Shown here in pieces: positions 56,888 through 64,000 of a stretch of 64,000 nt of DNA. Within the stretch, counting starts at the first letter, position 1, and each line of letters opens with the position of its first letter. A program made the position numbers and the translations under genes. The notes beneath the pieces were generated by a model. It ran no database searches. It saw only the letters and a list, made by a program, of their open reading frames with translations, and was not told the DNA's origin. This DNA is from Hibiscus mutabilis (taxonomy: Eukaryota; Streptophyta; Magnoliopsida; Malvales; Malvaceae): positions 48,039,392 through 48,103,391 of the forward strand of contig CM033732.1 in NCBI GenBank assembly GCA_019671005.1, given 5' to 3'.

Positions 56888-59800
56888 ATGGGTACAATTA
56901 GCTTTCACGAAGAACTTCCAAAACCCTCAACTTCTTCCTCCCTTGCTTCTTCTTCAACCTCGTCGACGTCTCAAACTGACACGGTGAACGGGTCTCATGA
57001 ATTCAAGATCAAAGGGTACTCCCTTGCCAAAGGCATGGGAGTGGGCAAATACATAGCTTCGGATACGTTTATGGTGGGGGGCTATGAATGGGCCATTTAT
57101 TTTTACCCGGATGGTAAGAGCGCTGAAGATAATGCTTCCTACGTTTCACTCTTTATTGCTTTGGCGAGTGAAGGAACGGATGTAAGAGTGCTTTTTGAGT
57201 TGACACTTCTGGACCAGAGTGGGAAAGATCGTCACAAGGTGCATAGCCATTTTGGGAGGGTGCTTGAGAGCGGGCCTTATACCCTTAAGTATCGTGGGAG
57301 CATGTGGTGAGTTCGTTTGTGATGTTCTTTTGCGTTGTAAAACTGCTATCTTATCATTTTTCTTGGATTAATTTCTGCCTTGATAGTTAGAATTGAGACT
57401 GGAAATTTTGAAGTAGATACCATTGTTGAAGGTTTAAATTGTCATAAAGTTACTTGCTTGCAGTTATATTTATAAGGCGAATTATGGGGATTTAATGTCA
57501 GTTGTTCTATTCCCCTATAGTCTCGAGAAATCTATTGAACTATTAGGGAAGCACGTTTCGTTTCACTGTGAAAGTGCTTCAATTGTTTACCAGTGCATTC
57601 ACCCCTTAATGGTCTGATTTCCGACTGCTTTTTGCAAAGTGCAATACTGTGGAACACTTTGCTGAACCAATCAATGGTTTATAAACAAACTGTTATTTTC
57701 TACCTTGCCATAATGGTCTATTGTAGTAACTCTGTAATTTAGATTAGTGGTTTTTCAGTTTTTTGTGTGAAAACATCATTAAATGGCTGCCATTTCCTGT
57801 GGTTTAGGGGTTATAAACGCTTTTTCAAAAGAACTCTTCTAGAGACGTCAGACTACCTTAAAGATGATTGCCTCTCAATTCGCTGTTGTGTTGGTGTAGT
57901 GAAGTCACATACAGAGGGACCCAAAATTTACTCTATTTCGGTGCCATCTTCTGATCTTGGTCAGCATTTGGGGAGGCTATTAGAAAGTGGAAAGGGAGCT
58001 GATGTGAAATTTGAAGTTGACGGGGAAATATTTGCTTCCCACAAGTTGGTCCTTGCAGCTCGTTCACCTGTATTCAGGGCACAACTTTTTGGTCCATTGA
58101 AGGATCAGAACATGCAGTGCATTAGAGTAGAAGATATGGAGGCTCCTGTTTTCAAGGTTCTCCTCTTTTCATCTACTCTTATTTCGTATTTTTCCTTTCA
58201 TCCCCTTTCCTTGTCTATTGAGGCTCCTGTTTTCAAGGTTCTCCTCTTTTCATCTACTCTTATTTCGTATTTTTCCTTTCATCCCCTTTCCTTGTCTATT
58301 GAGCAAGCTCATAATACTATATGCATAAGATTTTATCTATGCCGAAGCTCTGATTAGTTCTCTTCCTTGTTTATGTACATTTGTCTTTCCTTATATTTTA
58401 AGTATTTGGAATTAAGAACTTTGCTTAGGTTAGTACTTAGTGGTCTCTTTCCATAGCCGTTTTGGTAGCTCTTGGCAGTTCATAAATATAAATTTGAATG
58501 AAATGAAGGATACAATCAATATCAACATGTAAGAAGCAACAAAAAATGAGAAATTTTGCAAGTTTTTGTTCTTCCTTAGCACGTTTTGCTGTATTTCATT
58601 AAAGGTTCTCTAGTTATTAGAAAATTTACATATAGATGGCATGATGAAGGCTCATACGAATGCTATTTGACTCATTAGAGTTCTACTTGATTTTTATTTC
58701 AATTACTAGTGATTCTTAAGTTCCCATAGACTTGTACGTAGAACTTAAGCTTCAGATTCATTTTCTCTAGTGCAAGCAAGCTGGATGGTAATAGGTATTG
58801 AGATATAGAAGGTTATTTTCACTGGGGTAAATGGTTTAATGTGAACTTTGCTAGAGCAATGATTTTATTGTATTTCAATTTTGGGTCAGAGATTAAGTGT
58901 TAAATTTGGCTCTCTGTTGGCATATCACAAATCCAAGAGTTTATTAAATGGTTTACGTATTTTACTATTAGAAGCACAAGTTATTGTGATTAGGAGCAGA
59001 ACATGATGATCCTACTTCCTTGAAGCTGTTGTGCGTCTCTTAGGAACCTATAATTGTGTTCATCATGAGCATTTTTTTGGATGGTATAGCAAGGTTCACA
59101 GGAAGAGGTCGGTCTGTTGGTTCTTTTTGTTAGTCGAGTAATTGTGGTGCCATACAGGATGGCTTATACAGGAGTGTACAGTCGGATTCCTCTCCTAAGG
59201 CGCTGCTCCTGTACATTATTCTTCCTAACCTCGGTTAAGGTTTACTGTCTTCTTTCGCTTCCTTCCTAATTGCCTCTTCTTTTTGCACTACCTATTGAGC
59301 TAGTGGAATAATATCAAGCGTAGTTTCAGCTGACATGGATTTCATAGTCATATACTCTAAAATGATTTGACGAAATTTCTGAGCTGTCTGCTGCAGTGCT
59401 TCTTCTAGATGCATTGAGGATCCAGGTTTTGGATGAGTAAATCCAGCTGTTTACTTGTGACATCAGGCACTGGATGTCCTAAGTGTTAGATATTTCCTTC
59501 GTGTTAATATCTATTTTAATTAAATGCTGCTTAATGTGCATGGTAGTGGAGAAATGCAATGAAACGTATCTTAGTACTATGGGACTTGATACAGATGACA
59601 TCACGGCTTCATTTTACTTCGATGAACATGGAGTTGGAATGTGGAAGTTGATAGCAGGTCCATGCTATGAGATTCTTGGTCCTGCTTTGCTCTTGCCTTG
59701 TCATGAACCAATATTTTAACCCCTCTTTTTTCCCTTTTCCTTATTTCTTGATTAAGCAAATTAACTAGCATTCTCTGTTTTAAATTTTCCTAGGCATAAC

Positions 59801-60600
59801 TAAGACTTGCCGAATCTTGCGAGGATTCCCAAGGTGACTTGGTAAGTGATCTTGAATATATGTATAACTTCTTATTACCATGGTTGGATGTTTCAGGCAT
59901 TGCTCCATTTCATTTACTGGGATACCTTACCAGACATGGAAGAGCTAGTGGGATCAAGTTCTAAATGGGCTTCGACGCTTGTTGCTCAGCATCTGCTTGC
60001 TGCCGCTGACCGTTATGCGCTTGAGAGAATGAGATTGCTCTGTAAAGCTAAACTTTGTGAGGGTGTTGCAATAAACACAGTTGCAACTACATTAGCTTTG
60101 GCAGAACAGCACAACTGTTTGCATTTGAAATCTGTATGCTTAAAATTCGTTGCATTGCCCGAGAACTTAAAAGGTAGGGACTGAAAACCATTATTTTTTA
60201 GCTTCACTAACATAGGCTTAGAGAATGTCTAAATTTTTCATCTTTCTACTTTTCTAGTCTCTTTTCAATCCTTTCACTTTCCAACCAAGCATCTGCAAGA
60301 TGAGAATTCTTTGTTACTGATAGAATTTATCTCTAAAAGAGGAACCCCTTTTAATTTATTTTTATATTTTTTAAGAGATTGAGAGGAATGACAATTGCTG
60401 TTGCATTGGTTTCAGCTGTGATGCAAACAGAGGGATTCGAGTATCTGAAAGAAAGCTGCCCGGGTGTTCTTACTGAACTGCTGCAATATGTTGCGAGAAT
60501 CGGGGAGCATTCTGTTATTGCTTGTGGATATCGAAGAAAAGAAGCACCGTTTGATGGTTCTGATGTTAACGGCCGGCGGGTCAAACCAAGACTACAATGA
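56888..60600 (+). CDS. BPM: MATH-BTB domain protein (BPM family, CUL3 adaptor)
   Basis: MATH-BTB proteins recruit substrates through MATH and bind CULLIN3 through BTB to form E3 ubiquitin ligases; plant BPMs target several transcription factors. Four exons: 56888-57306, 57808-58156, 59897-60173 and 60416-60600. They join in frame (1230 bases, 409 residues). A Ser/Thr-rich N-terminus of about 35 residues precedes MATH (about 36-165: GSHEFKIKGYSLAKGMGVGK, GYEWAIYFYPDG). BTB follows (about 195-310: GKGADVKFEVDGEIFASHKL, VLAARSPVFRAQLFGP), then a helical C-terminal part (CLKFVALPENLK; GFEYLKESCPGVLTELL). All borders are GT-AG. Exon 2 ends VEDMEAPVFK|GTTCTC inside an 81-bp tandem duplication, so a second identical donor exists 81 bases downstream. 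Intron 2 is long (1740 bases) and holds no other recognisable gene. Confidence 0.94.
58139..58300 (+). repeat. 81-bp tandem duplication over the BPM exon 2 donor
   Basis: Two apparently identical 81-base units (58139-58219 and 58220-58300). Each contains the exon end GAGGCTCCTGTTTTCAAG, the donor GTTCTCC and 63 bases of intron. Use of the second donor would add 27 codons in frame. That added stretch has no stop as written, because the open frame runs on to 58357. Confidence 0.95.
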
Positions 60601-61373
60601 ATCTTTTCATTAGTAGGAAAAAAAAAACTAATAAAAGAGAGCAAGATAGCATTAGACATTTTTTGCACTTGTACTAACATCGATGAATATTTGAAAGTTT
60701 ATAAGTTGGAAGGCCGATTTGTTTTTCATACAGAGTTTGTGTATCGAGTTCATAATATAAATGCCTCATTCATTCCTTTATGTAGATTCAAATCTCTTGA
60801 CTTATTGAACATGGTTCTGATAATCTAGCAACACAATGACTATATGATATTAGACTTGAAGCAAGAAGAGAGTGAACAGAATAATTTTCAACATATTTTC
60901 CTCATGAATATGTTAAAATGAATGTTATCTAGGAATGTGTCAATATCAACAAGTAGACAAGTGACGGAAGTAAAACATGTTTCATTTTCAAGACCAAATA
61001 TTAGATATTATTACAACAACAGAAACTTCATATAAATAACTGCAAACCGAGTTGGAAGGAAAAGGATGTTAATAAAGAATAAGTACAGTTGCTTCATAAA
61101 TTAAGAGTTCACTTTGCCTTCTGCTCAAGTCTCTGTAAGTTCACATATCTTGTCATTGATCTGGACCATAGAATCCTGTGGTGAAGGATGGTAGACATTA
61201 TAATCTCTTTCGGATTAGTGCTATAAATTACAATTATAACTTAACGTGTGTAGTTTGTCTTTCTTAACCAGCTCTGCCGGAGCATGTATAACATCACCTC
61301 ACCCGATGACTCCTAGATACAGGATTAGATTACCAGCGGCATTTTTTGTCGGCCATTGGTAGTTGATATTAGG
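60601..61373. other. Convergent 3' regions of BPM and the MAP kinase gene
   Basis: Left part: likely BPM 3' untranslated region (ACTAATAAAAGAG at about 60628-60640 could be a poly(A) signal). Right part: likely 3' untranslated region of the minus-strand MAP kinase gene. No coding sequence or repeat is recognised. Confidence 0.5.
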
Positions 61374-62947
61374 TCAATACCACTGACTTCTTGATCCACC
61401 TTGGGCAGCAGCAACTTTCCTAGCCATGTACTGGGGTTTTGGCTGCAGTTCATTTGAACCTTCAACTACTTCATCTTCCCCCCTATCGTTTTTGCAGACT
61501 GGATTTCTCCGTGGATATGCGTACTGAGTTGGAACTATAGGATACGGAGCCATCCTTCGTTGCTCAAGAGCCTCACCCGTGGCTACTGCCCCACAATTGT
61601 TGTAACGCATTACCAATCCAACTACTTTCCCGGGTCTGGCAGCACCTGCTGTATTCATTATATAATAAGTTACTAGGAGCAGATGCAGTGTTTGGGAGAT
61701 GTAACAGTAAAGAGATGACCAGTTTATATAAACTTTAAAGTCCATGGTAGAAACTTCCAGCAAATTGTAGGATATTTGCTTTCTATCTATCTGTCTGCTA
61801 TTTTAATCCATGTACTGAAAATTCGATAACAAACAAAAGAATGATCTAAATGTGTAACATGTAGGGGCTATTTCTACCAGAGATTTAGATTTAATAAAGA
61901 TAAGATGGCCTCAAAAATCAGAAGCAAGACAGTTATTATAACCATTTCTAATCTCAGTGAGATGCATGGCAATAAATAGAGGAAGATACATACATATAAA
62001 GCGACAATAAATTTGGGAAACGATAAGACCAAGTCTTATCCACTGAGAAAAACATTCATACCTTGAGGGGGAAGCCTTGACATAGGGATTGAAAAGCTTC
62101 TCTCTGCTTGGGGTTTCTCAGCCTCCTTGATGGAACATTTAGATAAGTTATCTGTCACATCTGTCGAGTTTTGTACTGGATTATCTGAATATATCACACA
62201 TTGCCTGCACACATTTTCAACAGTGTACTGGTCAGTATAAAAACACACAATGTGGATAATGAAGAAAATGTATATTTCCTATGAAGATAACAAGGTTGGG
62301 AATAGTAGTTTTGGATAGATTGGTTTTGATGGGTGCTCATTTTAGTCCTACGAAGTATGAAGGGCTTCTGTACTTTCCCCTGTTAACAAAATTATCTTGC
62401 CTTTCAAAAAAATAATTGGTGAACATATATAACTTTTAGCACCACTGTTGTCAAAGCATATGCCTACTTGCACCTGCACCTTAGCATTATACAAGCATCT
62501 TAAACTTCAGGCACAGCCTATTTGATCAGGCTCACATCTGGTGCACCTAGCCGCAGTTTTTGGTAAGACAATAGGTAAAATGAATACTGAAGTTCTGTTA
62601 ATTTCTCTTAGTTTTTACGTTTTCCATTTGATATACCTTTACTAGTAAGAAAGGGATAATATCAAACCCTAAACTACTCGATATACGACCATTGAAGACT
62701 CAAACATGCATATTGCGTTTTATTTCACTCAGGCTTGCACTTATCTTGTGCCTTGTGCCTGAGGCAATATAAGGGTTCTAGTGACAAGAGTGCCCTTTGC
62801 CCCCTGGATAATAACAGCAGCATGCAAATTAATTGATAATGGTACCTTGGTAAAGATGCATGTTGTCTCTCAAGTGGAGCTGCAGTGGTACCATTTCCAT
62901 AGTGCTCCTCGAGGAAAGCAAACTGCTTCTTGAAATGGTCAACCGCA
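61374..62947 (-). CDS. Group D (TDY-type) MAP kinase, C-terminal exons only
   Basis: Three minus-strand exons, 62846-62947, 62062-62204 and 61374-61648, join in frame. The first begins AVDHFKKQFAFLEEHYG and continues APLERQHASLPR, the stretch after the kinase domain in plant group D MAP kinases (MPK8/9/15-20 type). The last reads AGAARPGKVVGLVMRYNNCG, then YPRRNPVCKN, and ends QPKPQYMARKVAAAQGGSRSQWY, a tail I associate with this group. The catalytic domain would lie upstream (to the right), but between 62948 and the window end I find only intron-like sequence and a copia element. It is therefore either split by that element in an intron, with the kinase exons beyond the window, or truncated. 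Confidence 0.85.
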
Positions 62948-63475
62948 CTGCATTCAGAAACACACATACAAGTGACAACCTATTCAATTAGGAGATTCAG
63001 AATCGTAAAACAACAATCGTCAGGACAAGATGCATTAAATCAATCACAGCAGTAGACAAAATCTCCGATCTTAGTTAAAATCTAATTTCTACTTCCAAGC
63101 ACAGCCTAAATTTATAGGAATATTGGTCAATGTGGGGATTTCAAAGAAGGAACCCATTGATTCTAGAATATTAAAGATGGCATACTTGCAGCTTCATCAA
63201 AACGAGTGGAATCAGCTATCATCAATGGAGGTTTTGTATTCATTTCCTGCATAGAATAGCTATATTCTATTTGAAAGTATATTCGCCAAACTGTCACAGA
63301 CGAGCACCAAATGTCAACGGCAGGAGTCTATTGATTCCAAACCTCGGATGGCACAAACAAATAGCATTGAGGATTTTTTAACACTGAAGCAGGATTTTTT
63401 CATTTCATGCATATAATGGCTAAAATTCTCTTCTAAAGAGAAGAAATATCGAACAACAGAAATCTTTGAAGAAAC
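62948..63475 (-). other. Intron-like stretch of the MAP kinase gene
   Basis: No MAP kinase exon is recognised. A piece at about 63187-63249 (minus) has splice-like borders and would read MNTKPPLMIADSTRFDEAA, but it resembles nothing I know in MAP kinases. The rest is AT-rich. Confidence 0.4.
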
Positions 63476-64000
63476 TGATGAAAAACAGTATGTTTTCTCA
63501 GTATATTTTTCATATATTTCACGTATAATTTACAGTGATAGTCTTTTTAAAGACTTCCTTACCAGAGTTAGACTATAACTAGGAGTTCTAAGTATTTACA
63601 ACTCTAATCTCTTATCTCTTAGAGTTAGGATAGGATTAACCTAATCTATTTACATTTAAATGATAGAATCCTACTCTTACATAACTTACACTCCCCCTCA
63701 AGCTGGTGAATATACATTGTATAATCCCAGCTGGGATATAAACTCATCAAAAATCTGTTTAGGCAGTGCTTTAGTAAGTAAATCAGCTAGCTGCTCTTCA
63801 GTAGGAACATAAGACAGAACTGCAATACCACCATTCACTTTTTCAGAAATGAAATGCCTGTCTATTTCAACATGCTTAGTTCGATCATGGTGAACTAGAT
63901 TTCTGGCAACCTGAATAGCAGATAGGTTATCACTCAGAACTTCAAATTTTCCTCCTTGTTCCATCTCTAACTCTTTTAGTAGTCTCAATAACCACATTCC
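63476..64000 (-). mobile_element. Ty1/copia retrotransposon 3, 3' end (minus strand)
   Basis: The 3' LTR lies at about 63476-63690. On the minus strand it starts TGTAAGTTATG and ends CTGTTTTTCATCA, or three bases earlier at 63479. It is preceded by the polypurine tract CTTGAGGGGGAG. It continues past the right edge, so the other LTR and the target duplication cannot be seen. It is related to, but different from, copia 1 and 2. Confidence 0.9.
63698..64000 (-). CDS. Copia 3 RNase H C-terminus (partial)
   Basis: An open frame of about 100 codons entering from the right edge, ending with a stop just before the polypurine tract. It reads WLLRLLKELEMEQGGKFEVL, VHHDRTKHVEIDRHFISEKV and PTEEQLADLLTKALPKQIF, ending NVYSPA. 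These are the same RNase H blocks as at the end of copia 1 (DRTKHVEIDRHFIAEKVNGG) and copia 2. No break is seen in the visible part. Confidence 0.92.
   Translation of the reverse strand, partial: GMWLLRLLKELEMEQGGKFEVLSDNLSAIQVARNLVHHDRTKHVEIDRHFISEKVNGGIAVLSYVPTEEQLADLLTKALPKQIFDEFISQLGLYNVYSPA

Noticed and set aside
59483..59719. 78-codon frame in BPM intron 2 as an extra exon
   Set aside because: It is not needed for the frame (exons 2 and 3 join exactly at Lys-Ala), shows no BTB or MATH homology, and lacks suitable splice borders.
62452..62770. Possible transposon in the MAP kinase intron with CAGGC/GCCTG-rich ends
   Set aside because: The words GTGCCTGAGGC and GCCTACTTGCACC look repeat-like, but I could not find matching termini or a target duplication.
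63187..63249. Possible extra exon of the MAP kinase gene (minus strand)
   Set aside because: Splice-like borders exist, but the translation (MNTKPPLMIADSTRF...) matches nothing I recognise in MAP kinases and does not lead into AVDHFKKQF in a family-like way.

Overview
The window is nuclear DNA of a flowering plant, most likely a eudicot. It has long AT-rich introns with GT-AG borders, and it carries plant genes: DC1 zinc-finger proteins, BLISTER, plastid glutamine synthetase, a MATH-BTB protein and a group D MAP kinase tail. It is dense in plant transposons: Ty3/gypsy, Ty1/copia, hAT-like and Mutator-like MITEs, and tRNA-derived SINEs. I cannot name the species from sequence alone.

Positions 1-14332 hold a broken tandem array of one Athila/Tat-like Ty3/gypsy family in the order internal region A, truncated LTR, internal region B, full LTR. 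The array sits in an intron about 25 bp upstream of a DC1 exon. Positions 14359-29826 hold three related units of a DC1-domain gene. Unit 1 continues, in frame and across a normal phase-0 intron, into an importin-alpha (karyopherin, armadillo-repeat) gene that has lost most of its IBB domain. Unit 2 keeps the importin-alpha C-terminus after a deletion. Unit 3 is truncated in the DC1 part. All three carry stops or frameshifts. A 4.86-kb copia element with two LTRs that look identical, flanked by TTTCG, interrupts an importin exon of unit 1.

Positions 30486-43497 (minus) hold BLISTER. I could assemble 13 exons that join into a 741-residue frame, although intron 11 contains a 4.06-kb copia element (TSD TCTAC). 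Other introns hold hAT-like MITEs and a probable solo LTR. Positions 46434-49324 (minus) encode chloroplast glutamine synthetase (GS2). Its 13 exons are recognisable, but there are three single-base indels, the first two of which compensate each other.

Positions 50561-56887 are a gene-free, AT-rich stretch with a cluster of related SINEs, an intact-looking hAT MITE and a Mutator-like MITE. Positions 56888-60600 (plus) encode a MATH-BTB (BPM) CUL3 adaptor with four exons and 409 residues. An 81-bp duplication there has copied its exon 2 splice donor. Positions 61374-62947 (minus) are the last three exons of a group D MAP kinase. A further copia element (63476 to the window end, minus) lies on its upstream side.

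The most unusual content is the DC1-importin-alpha chimera, seen in two units. Next are the foldback MITE family with a telomere-like interior (three copies) and the repeated short palindromes of the gypsy family.
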